64,000 nucleotides of DNA from Xanthobacter sp. NM-25 (GTDB taxonomy: Bacteria > Pseudomonadota > Alphaproteobacteria > Rhizobiales > Xanthobacteraceae). How positions within the stretch are numbered: position 1 is the stretch's first letter; each line of letters begins with the position of its first letter. Below the pieces are notes generated by a model that worked only from the letters and a program-made list of their open reading frames with translations, was not told where the DNA came from and did not search any database. The position numbers were made by a program, and so were the translations under genes. The stretch is from NCBI RefSeq assembly GCF_022138605.1, contig NZ_JACBFS010000004.1, positions 186,001 through 250,000 on the forward strand, written 5' to 3'. Positions 1 through 8,863 of this stretch are shown piece by piece.

Positions 1-86
1 CACAGGCCGGTCGGATCCGCCGCCAGCGCCGGCGTGCTCAAGAGACCGAGCACCACCGCGAACGAAAGGGAATGCACGCGCATCAT
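1..86 (-). CDS. N-terminus of a secreted protein, possibly DUF2147 (runs off left edge)
   Basis: Only about 28 codons lie in the window. They read as a Sec signal peptide: MMRVHS, a hydrophobic core, then a cut after STPALA followed by ADPTGL. Two adjacent ATG codons (86-84 and 83-81) follow a GGGAGG ribosome-binding site; the second has the better spacing. ADPTG followed by a partial W/C codon recalls the mature start of DUF2147 periplasmic proteins, but that rests on a few residues. In many Rhizobiales trpC is followed by moaC; here it is followed by this gene on the same strand. Confidence 0.55.
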   Translation of the reverse strand, partial: MMRVHSLSFAVVLGLLSTPALAADPTGL

Positions 87-103
87 CTTCCTCCCAATGT
101 CGG

Positions 104-122
104 CCGGCCTCTTCTGGGCCGG
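104..122 (-). terminator. Possible hairpin between trpC and the left-edge gene
   Basis: CCGGCC (104-109) and GGCCGG (117-122) can pair around a 7-base loop downstream of trpC. There is no T-run, so termination here would be weak or absent. The hairpin also lies just upstream of the next gene's ribosome-binding site. Confidence 0.25.
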
Positions 123-160
123 TCCAGGCATTAAGGCGGAAACTGACGTATACGGCAAGC

Positions 161-952
161 CTAGGACGCAAGCAGCCGTGACGTGGCGCAAGCGACATCA
201 TCCTGGCGCATGAGGCTTTCGCCCACCAGGATGGAGTGAATGCCCACGCACGCCAGCCGGGCCACGTCCGCCGGGGTGAAGATGCCGCTCTCGCCGATGA
301 TGATGCGGTCGTCCGGCACCCGCGGCGCCAGGCGCTCGCAGGTGGCAAGGCTGGTCTCGAAGGTGCGCAGATCGCGATTGTTGATGCCGATCAGCCGGCA
401 GGGCAGGGCGAGGGCGCGGTCGAGCTCGCTATCGTCGTGCACCTCCACGATGGCATCCATGCCATATGCCGCCGCCGCCGCCGCGAGATCGGCGGCGAGG
501 GCGTCATCCACCCCGGCCATGATGATGAGGATGCAGTCGGCCCCCCAGGCCCGCGCCTCGGCCACCTGATAGGTGTCGTACATGAAGTCCTTGCGCAGCA
601 CCGGCAGCTTCACGGCCGCACGGGCGGCCTTGAGGAAGTCCGGCGCGCCCTGGAACGAGGGGGCATCGGTGAGCACCGAAAGGCAGGTGGCGCCGCCGCG
701 CTCATAGGCCCGCGCCAACGCCGGCGGATCGAAATCGGCGCGGATCAGGCCCTTGGAGGGGCTGGCCTTCTTGATTTCGGCGATGAGCGCCGTCTGGCCC
801 TCGGCGATGGTCTGGGTGAGCGCCTCGGCGAACGGGCGCACCCGTGGCGCCGCCTTGGCCGCGGCCTCCACCTCGGCGAGCGGATGGGCGCTCTTGGCGG
901 CGGCGATCTCGTCGCGCTTGTAGGCTTCGATGCGTGTGAGGATGTTGCTCAT
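161..952 (-). CDS. trpC: Indole-3-glycerol phosphate synthase
   Basis: TrpC closes the indole ring of tryptophan: 1-(o-carboxyphenylamino)-1-deoxyribulose 5-phosphate becomes indole-3-glycerol phosphate, with loss of CO2 and water. The 263-residue protein is a single TIM barrel of normal length. The IAEIKKASPSKG motif (57-68) holds catalytic Glu59. Lys121 in LRKDF is the usual general acid, and Glu170, Asn191 (GINNRDL) and Ser222 (GESGI) are in place. Its ATG overlaps the trpD stop as TGATG, so it is translationally coupled and is the last trp gene of the operon. Confidence 0.98.
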   Translation of the reverse strand: MSNILTRIEAYKRDEIAAAKSAHPLAEVEAAAKAAPRVRPFAEALTQTIAEGQTALIAEIKKASPSKGLIRADFDPPALARAYERGGATCLSVLTDAPSFQGAPDFLKAARAAVKLPVLRKDFMYDTYQVAEARAWGADCILIIMAGVDDALAADLAAAAAAYGMDAIVEVHDDSELDRALALPCRLIGINNRDLRTFETSLATCERLAPRVPDDRIIIGESGIFTPADVARLACVGIHSILVGESLMRQDDVACATSRLLAS

Positions 953-1986
953 CAGGCCGCCTCCCCCGCGGCTGCCTCGGAGACGCGCACCAGCGCATCC
1001 AGCTTGGCTTTTGCCGCCCCCGAATCAAGGGCGGCCGTGGCCATCTCCACCCCCTGGCGCAGGTCGGACGCACGGCCGGCCACCACTAGGGCGGCGGCGG
1101 CATTGAAGACGGAGACGTCGCGATAGGCATTGCGGGCACCGTCGAGCACGGCGCGCAGGGCCGCCGCATTGACCTTGGCGTCGCCCCCCTTCACCGCCTC
1201 GGCCGGTGCGCGGGTCAGCCCCACGTCCTCCGGAACCACCTCGAAGGTGCGGATGTGGCCATCCTCCAGCACGGCGATGTCGGTGGCGCCGGAAATGGAG
1301 ATTTCATCGAGCCCATCGGCGCCGTGCACCACGAAGGCGCGTTCCGCCCCCAGGGTCTTCAGCACTTCCGCCAGCGGAACGATCCACGACTTGGCGAACA
1401 CGCCCAGCATCTGCAGCTTGACGCCGGCGGGATTGGCCAGCGGGCCCAAAAGGTTGAAAATAGTGCGGGTGCCGAGCTCCACGCGGGTGGGGCCCACATG
1501 CTTCATGGCCTGGTGGTGCGCCGGGGCGAACATGAAGCCGATGCCCGCCTCCTCGATACAGCGGCTGATGCCGGCCGGCGGCAGATCGAGCCGCACGCCC
1601 AGGGCGGCCAGCACATCGGCAGCGCCGGACTTCGAGGACAGGGCCCGGTTGCCGTGCTTGGCCACCGGCACGCCGGCGCCGGCGGTGATGAAGGAGGCGC
1701 AGGTGGAGATATTGTAGGAGCCGGACGCATCGCCACCGGTGCCGACGATGTCCACCGCGCCCGCCGGGGCGGTGACGGGCAGCATCTTGGCGCGCATGAC
1801 GGAGACCGCGCCGGCGATCTCGTCCACCGTCTCGCCGCGCACCCGCAGCCCCATCAGCAGAGCGCCCATCTGCGAGGGGGTGGCCTCGCCCGACATCATC
1901 TTGTTGAACACGAGCGCGGATTCATCCCGGCTGAGGGTCGCGCCGGTGGCCACCTTGCCCAGCAGGGGCTTGAACTCGTCAGTCAT
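952..1986 (-). CDS. trpD: Anthranilate phosphoribosyltransferase
   Basis: TrpD transfers phosphoribose from PRPP to anthranilate, the second step of the tryptophan branch. The protein has 344 residues, normal for stand-alone TrpD. The phosphate-binding GTGGD loop is at 82-86, followed by NIST and KHGNR (110-114), which bind Mg-PRPP and anthranilate. It starts 9 bases after trpG stops and overlaps trpC by one base, so trpG-trpD-trpC form a tight translational unit. Confidence 0.98.
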   Translation of the reverse strand: MTDEFKPLLGKVATGATLSRDESALVFNKMMSGEATPSQMGALLMGLRVRGETVDEIAGAVSVMRAKMLPVTAPAGAVDIVGTGGDASGSYNISTCASFITAGAGVPVAKHGNRALSSKSGAADVLAALGVRLDLPPAGISRCIEEAGIGFMFAPAHHQAMKHVGPTRVELGTRTIFNLLGPLANPAGVKLQMLGVFAKSWIVPLAEVLKTLGAERAFVVHGADGLDEISISGATDIAVLEDGHIRTFEVVPEDVGLTRAPAEAVKGGDAKVNAAALRAVLDGARNAYRDVSVFNAAAALVVAGRASDLRQGVEMATAALDSGAAKAKLDALVRVSEAAAGEAA

Positions 1987-1995
1987 CTGTCGTCC

Positions 1996-2598
1996 TCAGC
2001 TCTGGGCCTTGCGCGCATTGAAGGCGTCCGCCAGCTCCAGGAAATTGCGCAGCAAAGCGTGGCCGTTCTCCGAGGCGATGCTCTCGGGGTGGAACTGCAC
2101 GCCGTGGATGGGCAAGGTCTTGTGGGCGAGCCCCATGATGAGGCCGTCGGCGGTCTCGGCGGTCACCTCGAGGCAGGCGGGCAGGGTGTCCCGCTTCACG
2201 ATCAGCGAATGGTAACGGGTGGCCTGGAACGGGTGGTTGAGACCCCGGAAGACGCTTTTGCCCGTATGCTCGATCTGCGACAGCTTGCCATGGAGCGGCT
2301 GCGGCGCGCGCACCACCTCGCCGCCGAACGCCTGGCCGATGGCCTGGTGCCCGAGGCACACGCCGAACATGGGCACGCTGGCGCCGGCCGCCTGGATGAG
2401 GTCCAGGCAGATGCCGGCCTCGGTGGGCGTGCAGGGGCCGGGGGAGAGCACGATGGCTTCCGGCTTTTCGGCCAGGATCTCAGGGATGGTCAGCGCATCG
2501 TTGCGATGAACGGTGACGGTGGCGCCGAGCTCGCCCAGATAATGGACGAGGTTGTAGGTGAAGCTGTCGTAATTATCGATCAGCGTGACGGTGGTCAT
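1996..2598 (-). CDS. trpG: Anthranilate synthase component II (glutamine amidotransferase)
   Basis: TrpG is the class I glutaminase that supplies ammonia to TrpE for anthranilate formation. The 200-residue protein has the family landmarks: DNYDSF near the start, LSPGPCTP at 51-58, nucleophile Cys81 in GVCLGHQ, and His170/Glu172 in FHPES. It is a separate protein here; in Rhizobium-type bacteria trpE and trpG are often fused. The trpE gene lies about 0.6 kb upstream, separated by a membrane-protein gene. The product could in principle also serve as PabA, as in some other bacteria. Confidence 0.96.
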   Translation of the reverse strand: MTTVTLIDNYDSFTYNLVHYLGELGATVTVHRNDALTIPEILAEKPEAIVLSPGPCTPTEAGICLDLIQAAGASVPMFGVCLGHQAIGQAFGGEVVRAPQPLHGKLSQIEHTGKSVFRGLNHPFQATRYHSLIVKRDTLPACLEVTAETADGLIMGLAHKTLPIHGVQFHPESIASENGHALLRNFLELADAFNARKAQS

Positions 2599-2709
2599 GG
2601 CGGTTCCCTGGGAGTAGCCCCGGCGACTTCCGGCCCGACGGCCTGGGAAAAGTGCGGCCGTTAAAGCGCGCCGCGCGGGGTGGGGTCAAGCAAAGGCGGC
2701 GAAGGATCG

Positions 2710-3153
2710 TCAGCGCGCGCCACACCATCGACACCCGAGCCAGGCGGCCGCCGCTGCCACAGGCAGGGTCACAACGCCCAGATGCACCACCGAAAATCGC
2801 ATCACGAACATGGACAATTCCGCTCCTTCGCGCGGGAAGGTCCACGCGGACGGGTCAGGGCCGGAGCCTAGGACAAGCATGGCCGCAAGGAAAGCGCCGC
2901 AAGGCACGCTCAACATTGCGGCCGCAACAGCACGAAGGGTCCGCCAGCGCCCGGGCCCGGCCAGCAGCGCGGCGAACAGCGCGGCGCAGGAGCCGAACGC
3001 CGCAAAACCACATCCTGCCGCGCGCCACTCCGCCCCCGGGGTGAAGGCGAGGGCGACCCAGCCCGCGTAAAAGGCGCCGAGCACGCCCATCACCAGCGCG
3101 AGCACGCGGGCGAGTGCCCAACGGGTGGGGTCGGCAGGCAGGGGCCCCGTCAC
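2710..3153 (-). CDS. Hypothetical multi-pass membrane protein between trpE and trpG
   Basis: The 147-residue product starts at a GTG 18 bases after the trpE stop. It has four probable membrane segments, around residues 14-36, 45-66, 75-96 and 112-137, separated by short loops with WTFPREG before the last one. I recognise no family or catalytic motif. Its place inside the trp operon suggests co-transcription with trpE rather than a defined role in tryptophan synthesis. The hydrophobic periodicity favours this frame over the overlapping plus-strand frames, but it could still be spurious. Confidence 0.6.
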   Translation of the reverse strand: MTGPLPADPTRWALARVLALVMGVLGAFYAGWVALAFTPGAEWRAAGCGFAAFGSCAALFAALLAGPGRWRTLRAVAAAMLSVPCGAFLAAMLVLGSGPDPSAWTFPREGAELSMFVMRFSVVHLGVVTLPVAAAAAWLGCRWCGAR

Positions 3154-3171
3154 GGCCTGGTCAGCGCCCCA

Positions 3172-4692
3172 TCACTGCCCTTTGCGCGCGCTGGCGGCGA
3201 AGCGCACCGCCTCCTCGCCGGCGCGGAACAGCGCCTTCGCTTTGTTGATGCACTCCTGGTTCTCGCTTTCGGGAACCGAGTCGTAAACGATGCCGGCACC
3301 GGCCTGCACATACATGCGGCCATCCTTCACCACCGCCGTGCGCAGCACGATGCAGGTGTCCATCTCGCCATTGGCGCCGAAATAGCCGATGGCGCCGGCA
3401 TAGATGCCGCGCTTGTCGCGCTCCAGCTCGTCGATGATCTCCATGGCCCGCACCTTCGGCGCGCCCGAGACCGTGCCGGCCGGGAAGCCGGCCGCCAACG
3501 CTTCCAGCGGGCCGCACTTGGGATCCAGCTCGCCTTCCACATTGGAGACGATGTGCATCACCTGGCTGTAGCGCTCAATGAAGAAGCTGTCGGTGACCGA
3601 GACGGTGCCGATCTTGGAGACCCGGCCCACGTCGTTGCGGCCGAGATCGAGCAGCATCAGGTGCTCGGAGCGCTCCTTGGGATCGGCCAGAAGCTCGGTG
3701 GCGAGCGCCTCGTCCTCGGCCAGGGTGGCGCCGCGGCGGCGGGTGCCGGCGATGGGGCGGATGGTGACCTTGCCCTCGCGCAGCCGCACCAGAATCTCCG
3801 GACTGGAGCACACCACCGAGAAGCCGTCGAAATTCAGATAGACCAGGAATGGCGCCGGGTTGATCCGCCGCAGCGCCCGGTAGAGGGAGAAGGGCGGCAG
3901 GCTGAACGGGCTCTCGAACCGCTGAGACAGCACCACCTGGAAGATGTCGCCGGCGCGAATGTAACCCTTCGCCTTCTCCACCATCGCGCAATAGGCGTCG
4001 GGCGTGGTGTTGGAGGTCGCCTCCACCGGCGCGTGGAACGGCTCGGGCGCCGGATGGGCGATGGCGCGCTCGAGGCTGCTCACCACGGTTTCCAGCCGCT
4101 CTAGCGCGGCCTCGAAGGCCGCCTGGGCGCTCACGCCCGCCTTGGGACGGACCGGCGTGACCGCCGTCAGCTCGTCCTTCACCGCATCGAACACCACCAT
4201 CAGGGTGGGGCGGATCAGCAGGGCCTCGGGCACGCCGATCGGGTCCGGCTTGGCCGGGCCCAGGCGCTCCATTTGCCGGACCATGTCATAGCCCAGATAG
4301 CCGAACACGCCCGCCGCCATGGGCGGGGCTCCTTCCGGCAGGTCGATGGCGGATTCCGCCAGCAGCGCCCGCAGAGCCTGCAGCGGCGGCGCGGCGCAGG
4401 CGACGAACGCCGTCTTGTCCTGCTCCGGCGCGCGGTTGATCTCGGCGATGGCGCCGCTGGCGCGAAAGATGAGATCAGGCTTCAGCCCAATCATGGAATA
4501 GCGCCCGCGCGACTGGCCGCCTTCCACTGATTCGAGCAGAAAGGCGTTGGGCTCGTCCGCCGCCAGCTTGAGGAAGGCGGAGACCGGGGTTTCAAGATCG
4601 GCCACCAGCGTGGTGGACACCACCTGCGCCTCGCCGGCCCGGTAGCGGGCGGCGAAGGCCTCGAAATCGGAAGAGGGGCTCACCGGATCCAC
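3172..4692 (-). CDS. trpE: Anthranilate synthase component I
   Basis: TrpE converts chorismate to anthranilate and pyruvate using ammonia from TrpG. The 506-residue protein has the whole chorismate-binding fold: PIAGTRRRG, LMLLDLGRNDVGRV, GTVSGAPKVRAM, YAGAIGYFG and QAGAGIVYDS, in that order. The N-terminal LLES element (52-55) is the tryptophan feedback-inhibition site in this family. It starts 3 bases after the ppiD stop, so it is probably read from the ppiD promoter. I see no leader-peptide attenuator in front of it. Confidence 0.97.
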   Translation of the reverse strand: MDPVSPSSDFEAFAARYRAGEAQVVSTTLVADLETPVSAFLKLAADEPNAFLLESVEGGQSRGRYSMIGLKPDLIFRASGAIAEINRAPEQDKTAFVACAAPPLQALRALLAESAIDLPEGAPPMAAGVFGYLGYDMVRQMERLGPAKPDPIGVPEALLIRPTLMVVFDAVKDELTAVTPVRPKAGVSAQAAFEAALERLETVVSSLERAIAHPAPEPFHAPVEATSNTTPDAYCAMVEKAKGYIRAGDIFQVVLSQRFESPFSLPPFSLYRALRRINPAPFLVYLNFDGFSVVCSSPEILVRLREGKVTIRPIAGTRRRGATLAEDEALATELLADPKERSEHLMLLDLGRNDVGRVSKIGTVSVTDSFFIERYSQVMHIVSNVEGELDPKCGPLEALAAGFPAGTVSGAPKVRAMEIIDELERDKRGIYAGAIGYFGANGEMDTCIVLRTAVVKDGRMYVQAGAGIVYDSVPESENQECINKAKALFRAGEEAVRFAASARKGQ

Positions 4693-4695
4693 GCC

Positions 4696-6588
4696 TCAGT
4701 TGACGGCGTCAGCGCCCACCGACTGGGCGAACACCTGCTGGTTGACGTGAACGCCGATCTGGCTCTGCAGCGCATTGAGATACTGCAGCAGCAGGTCGTT
4801 CTCCATCTGCTGGGTCAGGTCGGCGGCGACCCGCGGATCCGAACCCGGCGGCGGCTCGATCACCTTGGTGACCTGGAACACGATGCGGCCGGGGGCGGTG
4901 GCGGCCGCGGTCATGCCGAATCCGCCATCCTTGGCCTGGAACACCGCCTGGACGCTTTCGGTGGAGAAATTGCCATCCGCCCGGCCCCGGCGCAGGCCGT
5001 CCATGGTCTGCAGCGGCAGCTCGGCGGCGCCGGCCACCTCGGCGAGCGGCGTGCCTGCTTCCGCCTTGGCCAGCAACTCCTTGGCCTTGGCCTCCACCGC
5101 CTTGGCGATTTCCGCATCCCGCCAGCGGGTCACAACCAGCGCCTTGGCTTCCTCGAAGGTGCGGTCGCGCGAGGGGGTGACCGCATTGGTTTCGTACCAC
5201 ACGAAGCCGCCGTTCTGCGGCAGCTGGACCGTATCGGTCTCCACGCCCGGCGCCGCGGCGAACGCACCGGCGATGACGTCGGCGCCGCCGGGCACCTCGA
5301 CGGCGGTGCCGGCGGGGGTGTGGCCGGAGCGATCCACCGCGTCGATCACGTCGAGCTTGAGGCCCAGCTTCTGCGCCGCCTCCGCCAGGGTGGCGCCGGA
5401 GGCGCGCTCATCCTCGATGGCGTCGTGCTTGTCCAGCAGTTCGCGCCGGGCCTTGGCCAGCGCCAGCTCTTGCATCAGCTCTCCCTTCACCGCGTCGAAC
5501 GGCTGGGTGGTGCCGGGCACGACGCGCGCCACGTGCACCAGCACGGTGCCGAACCGTCCCTGCACCGGGCCGCTGGTGGCGCCGTCGTCAAGGGCGAAGG
5601 CCGCATCGGCGATCTTGGGGTCGATGATGGCGCCCTTGGCCACCAGTCCGAGGTCGGTATCGGCGGCGGTCAGGCCGCGTTCCTTGGCGATGTCGACAAA
5701 CGGCGTGCCCGCCTTGATGCGCTCCAGCGCGGCGGTCGCCTCATCGGGCTTGGCGAACACGATCTGCTGCAGCTCGCGCTGCTCGGGAGAGCCGAAGCGG
5801 GCGATCTCGTGCTCATAGGCCGCCTTGGCCTCGTCATTGGTGATGGTGATGCCCCCGGCCAGGGTCTGGGGCGTCAGCGCGAGCACCGAGATCTTGCGAT
5901 ATTCCGGCGCACGGAACGACACCTTGTGCGATTCGAAATAGGCCTTGAGCTGTTCATCGGTGGGCGCGGCGAGGTCGCGGGCGACGCCGGCGGTGACGAG
6001 CACATACGACACATTGCGCATCTCGCCGTCGAACCGGTGCAGGGCATCCAGCAGCACCTTGGGGGCCGTGATGCCGGCGCCGAGCGACTGCAGCACCTGA
6101 TCGCGCAGGGCCCGCTTCTTTTCCGCCGCCACGAATCGCTGCTCGGTCAGGCCATTGGCCCGCAGCAACTGGTCGAAATAGGCCGCATCGAAGCTGTCGG
6201 CGCCGGGACGGCGGTAATTGGGATTGTCGGCAATGGCCTGGGCCATCTGCGCATCACCAATGGCGAGGCCGAGCCTGTGCGCCTCCTCATCGAGGGTGGC
6301 ATCGGCCAGCATCTGGTTGAGCACCTGACGATCGAGACCGAAGGCGCGCGCCTGCTCCTGGGTCAGGCCGCGACCGGTGCGCCGGCCGATCATCTGGATC
6401 TGCTCCAGATACTGATTGCGAAAATCGGCAGCCGGAATCTCGGTCTTGCCCACCGTCGCGATGGTGGAGGCGCCGAAGCCGCGGAAGACGTCTGCAATAC
6501 CCCAGACAACGAAGCTGAGCGTGAGCACGATGAGGAAGAGCTTGGCGATCCAGCCGGACGCACCCTTGCGGAGAGTCTGAAGTACCAT
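4696..6588 (-). CDS. ppiD: Periplasmic peptidyl-prolyl cis-trans isomerase D (SurA_N/PpiC type)
   Basis: PpiD is an inner-membrane-anchored folding factor whose bulk lies in the periplasm. The 630-residue protein has one membrane anchor at about residues 13-34 after a short basic start (LRKGASGWIAK), then a SurA_N-like helical region. A PpiC/parvulin domain follows at about 240-365 (ELQQIVF, AFALDDGATSGPVQGRFG), then a long C-terminal region. Length and layout match alphaproteobacterial PpiD. It is the first gene of the run ppiD-trpE and is divergent from tpiA. Confidence 0.9.
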   Translation of the reverse strand: MVLQTLRKGASGWIAKLFLIVLTLSFVVWGIADVFRGFGASTIATVGKTEIPAADFRNQYLEQIQMIGRRTGRGLTQEQARAFGLDRQVLNQMLADATLDEEAHRLGLAIGDAQMAQAIADNPNYRRPGADSFDAAYFDQLLRANGLTEQRFVAAEKKRALRDQVLQSLGAGITAPKVLLDALHRFDGEMRNVSYVLVTAGVARDLAAPTDEQLKAYFESHKVSFRAPEYRKISVLALTPQTLAGGITITNDEAKAAYEHEIARFGSPEQRELQQIVFAKPDEATAALERIKAGTPFVDIAKERGLTAADTDLGLVAKGAIIDPKIADAAFALDDGATSGPVQGRFGTVLVHVARVVPGTTQPFDAVKGELMQELALAKARRELLDKHDAIEDERASGATLAEAAQKLGLKLDVIDAVDRSGHTPAGTAVEVPGGADVIAGAFAAAPGVETDTVQLPQNGGFVWYETNAVTPSRDRTFEEAKALVVTRWRDAEIAKAVEAKAKELLAKAEAGTPLAEVAGAAELPLQTMDGLRRGRADGNFSTESVQAVFQAKDGGFGMTAAATAPGRIVFQVTKVIEPPPGSDPRVAADLTQQMENDLLLQYLNALQSQIGVHVNQQVFAQSVGADAVN

Positions 6589-6690
6589 CGTCCATTCGTT
6601 CAGTAGGCGCCGGGGCCGGCGCAGAGGCGGCGCATCATAGGGAGGGGGAGGGGGCCCCGCAACGGCGCTGGCCCGGCCATTTGGGGCCGT

Positions 6691-6718
6691 TTGCGGGCTT
6701 TTCTGTGCTCTGCTAGGT
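6691..6718 (+). promoter_or_regulatory. Candidate sigma-70 promoter for tpiA
   Basis: TTGCGG (6691-6696) and CTAGGT (6713-6718) are 16 bases apart and 33 bases before the tpiA ATG. The -10 hexamer is identical to that of the candidate ihfA promoter at 11710-11715. The call rests on sequence resemblance only. Confidence 0.35.
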
Positions 6719-6751
6719 GACGGCGAGGAAAGTCAGACCACGGAGACGCCC

Positions 6752-7510
6752 ATGCCCGCCTCGCGCCGCATCCTGATCGCCGGCAACTGGAAGATGAATG
6801 GCCTGCGGGCTTCCAAGAGCGAGCTGCGCGCCATCGTCGCCGGCATCGACCGGCCGCTCTCGGCTGCCGTCGACGTGCTGGTGTGCCCGCCGGCCACCCT
6901 GCTGGCGGGCTTCGCCGCCGATGTCGCCGGCAGCCCCATCATGCTCGGTGGCCAGGATTGCCATGCCGCCGTCAGCGGCGCGCACACCGGCGACATTTCC
7001 GCGGAAATGCTGAAGGACGCCGGCGCGGTGGCGGTGATCGTCGGCCATTCGGAGCGACGCGCCGACCATGGCGAGGGCGATGCCGTGGTCAACGCCAAGG
7101 TGAAGGCTGCCTGGCGCGCCGGCCTGCTGCCGGTGGTCTGCGTGGGGGAGACCCTGGCCGAGCGCGAGGCCGGTGACGCGGCCGCCGTGGTGAGCCGCCA
7201 GACCCGCCAGTCGATCCCCGACGGCGCCACCGCCGCCACTCTGGTGGTGGCCTATGAACCGGTCTGGGCGATCGGCACCGGCCGCACCCCCACGCCGGAG
7301 GATGTGGCACAGGTGCATGCGACCATCCGCGCGGTGCTCACCGAGCGGTTCGGGGCAGAAGCGGCGGGCGTGCGTATTCTCTATGGCGGCTCGGTGAAGC
7401 CGGACAATGCCGCCGTCCTGCTGGCGATTCCCGATGTGGACGGAGCCCTGGTGGGCGGCGCCAGCCTGAAGGCGGGTGACTTCCTCGCCATCGCCCGCGG
7501 GGCGCTGTGA
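6752..7510 (+). CDS. tpiA: Triosephosphate isomerase
   Basis: TpiA interconverts dihydroxyacetone phosphate and glyceraldehyde 3-phosphate in glycolysis and gluconeogenesis. The 252-residue protein has the complete active site: Lys14 in AGNWKMNG, His99 in VGHSERR, and Glu169 in AYEPVWAIGTG. The phosphate-binding ILYGGSVKP comes near the end. The ATG has a GGAG ribosome-binding site seven to eight bases upstream. It stands alone, divergent from ppiD, and ends in a long hairpin shared with bamE. Confidence 0.98.
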   Translation: MPASRRILIAGNWKMNGLRASKSELRAIVAGIDRPLSAAVDVLVCPPATLLAGFAADVAGSPIMLGGQDCHAAVSGAHTGDISAEMLKDAGAVAVIVGHSERRADHGEGDAVVNAKVKAAWRAGLLPVVCVGETLAEREAGDAAAVVSRQTRQSIPDGATAATLVVAYEPVWAIGTGRTPTPEDVAQVHATIRAVLTERFGAEAAGVRILYGGSVKPDNAAVLLAIPDVDGALVGGASLKAGDFLAIARGAL

Positions 7511-7516
7511 ATCAGT

Positions 7517-7546
7517 GCGGGGGCGGACGATGCCGTCCACCCCCGC
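7517..7546. terminator. Hairpin between convergent tpiA and bamE
   Basis: GCGGGGGCGGACG (7517-7529) pairs with CGTCCACCCCCGC (7534-7546) around a 4-base loop, giving a 13-bp stem with one C/A mismatch. It sits in the 57-bp gap between two converging genes. There is no T-run on either side, but the stem is strong enough to separate transcription from both directions. Confidence 0.55.
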
Positions 7547-7567
7547 GTCATTCCTCGGCTCTGCTGA

Positions 7568-8131
7568 TCAGAAGGTGATGAGGCCGATCATCTGCTGCAG
7601 CAGGTTCAGTTCCTCGCCGCTGGTGGGCGTGGTCTGCGAGACGAAGTCGAACACCTTGCCGTCCTTCATGCCGTACTGGGCGATACGGGTGACGCGGCGA
7701 TTCTTGTCGAAATAAACGGCCAGGACCTTCTGCTCGGTGATCTCCGGCTTGAGGAAGGCCACCTTCTTCTGCGTCTGCGAGATGTAATAGAAGACGTCGC
7801 CATTCAGGGTGGCGACGGTGGACGGCGTGCCGAGCACCAGCAGCACCTGTTCCTGGCTGGACCCCACCGGCACCTGCTCCAGCGCCCCTTCGCTCAGCAC
7901 ATACCCGCGATGATAGGTCCGGGTCACACCCGACAGCGACGAGCCGGTGCCGTTGATGGCCGTCGACCCGCAGGCGGAGAGGGTGGTGGCGGCCAAGAGC
8001 AGCGTCAGTGCCGCGACGCCCTTGCCCCGCGCGACGCTGAGGGCCTGCGCCTTGCGCTGCGGAGCCGGTCGCGAAATCCCGATGTGCCGTGTCACTACGC
8101 GCATCCCCATGTGTTGCTGCACCCGCCGCAT
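7568..8131 (-). CDS. bamE: Outer-membrane assembly lipoprotein BamE (SmpA/OmlA)
   Basis: BamE is a small lipoprotein of the BAM complex that inserts beta-barrel proteins into the outer membrane. The sequence has a lipoprotein signal with lipobox LSAC (Cys54 from the start used here), then the SmpA/OmlA fold: YVLSEGALEQVPVGSSQEQV, LLVLGTPS, FYYISQ and VLAVYFDKN. The start at 8131 (MRRVQQ) has a GGAG four bases before it. ATGs at 8110 and 8104 are also possible, and the frame stays open further upstream. The long basic region before the lipobox is unusual but tolerable. Confidence 0.88.
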   Translation of the reverse strand: MRRVQQHMGMRVVTRHIGISRPAPQRKAQALSVARGKGVAALTLLLAATTLSACGSTAINGTGSSLSGVTRTYHRGYVLSEGALEQVPVGSSQEQVLLVLGTPSTVATLNGDVFYYISQTQKKVAFLKPEITEQKVLAVYFDKNRRVTRIAQYGMKDGKVFDFVSQTTPTSGEELNLLQQMIGLITF

Positions 8132-8320
8132 TCGGCTCCGGATGCCCCGCCCCGATTGACATACCCCACGAACGCATGCGCCCGTGTTAAACTTCATTGT
8201 CTCGGGCGCACTCTTGCGCCCTGGGCTGCGGCGCGTTACGCCCCGCGCAGCACTTCTCGCACAGCCCACCCGGGCCCTGCGCCACCGCGACTCCAGCCGG
8301 ACGGACCGTCCAGACCCACG

Positions 8321-8860
8321 ATGTTCAGCCTCTTCCGCCGCTCCAAGACCCGTGAGACCATCGAGCGCCTGTATGGCGCGATCGTGGCACAGTCGCGGCG
8401 AGCGGTCTTCTACACCGACTTTGGTGTTCCCGACACAATCGAAGGTCGCTTCGAGATGGTGCTTCTACACACCATTCTGGTCTGCCACCGCCTGAAAGAT
8501 GGCGGGGAGGCGGAGCGCACCTTGTCACAGCAGGTGTTCGATACCTTCGTCTCCGACATGGATCGCACCCTGCGGGAGATGGGCGTCGGCGATCTCGGCG
8601 TGCCCAAGCGCATGAAGAAGATCGGTGCGGCCTTCTACGGGCGCGCGGCGGCCTATGACGAGGCGCTGGCGCAGGCCGACGATGCGGAGCTCGCCGCGGC
8701 GCTGGCCCGCAATATCCTTGAGCGGGATCTGGCCGCGCCCGAGGTGGCGGCGCTGACGGATTACGTCCGCGGCGCCGCGCGCGCCCTCCTTGCCGTGCCG
8801 TTTGAAACCCTGGAGCGGGGCGAGCTGACCTTGCCGACGCCCGAGCCGAGGGAAGGGTGA
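8321..8860 (+). CDS. Ubiquinol-cytochrome c chaperone family protein (CBP3/UQCC1-like)
   Basis: Members of this family help cytochrome b mature and the bc1 complex assemble; in bacteria the exact role is less clear. The 179-residue protein begins MFSLFRRSK and has the core RLYGAIVAQSRR, FYTDFGVPDTIEGRFEM and DMDRTLREMGVGDLGVPKRM, which are characteristic. The start is the ATG at 8321. The frame is open upstream, but those residues look non-coding. It ends 3 bases before the next gene, so the two form an operon divergent from bamE. Confidence 0.88.
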   Translation: MFSLFRRSKTRETIERLYGAIVAQSRRAVFYTDFGVPDTIEGRFEMVLLHTILVCHRLKDGGEAERTLSQQVFDTFVSDMDRTLREMGVGDLGVPKRMKKIGAAFYGRAAAYDEALAQADDAELAAALARNILERDLAAPEVAALTDYVRGAARALLAVPFETLERGELTLPTPEPREG

Positions 8861-8863
8861 ATC

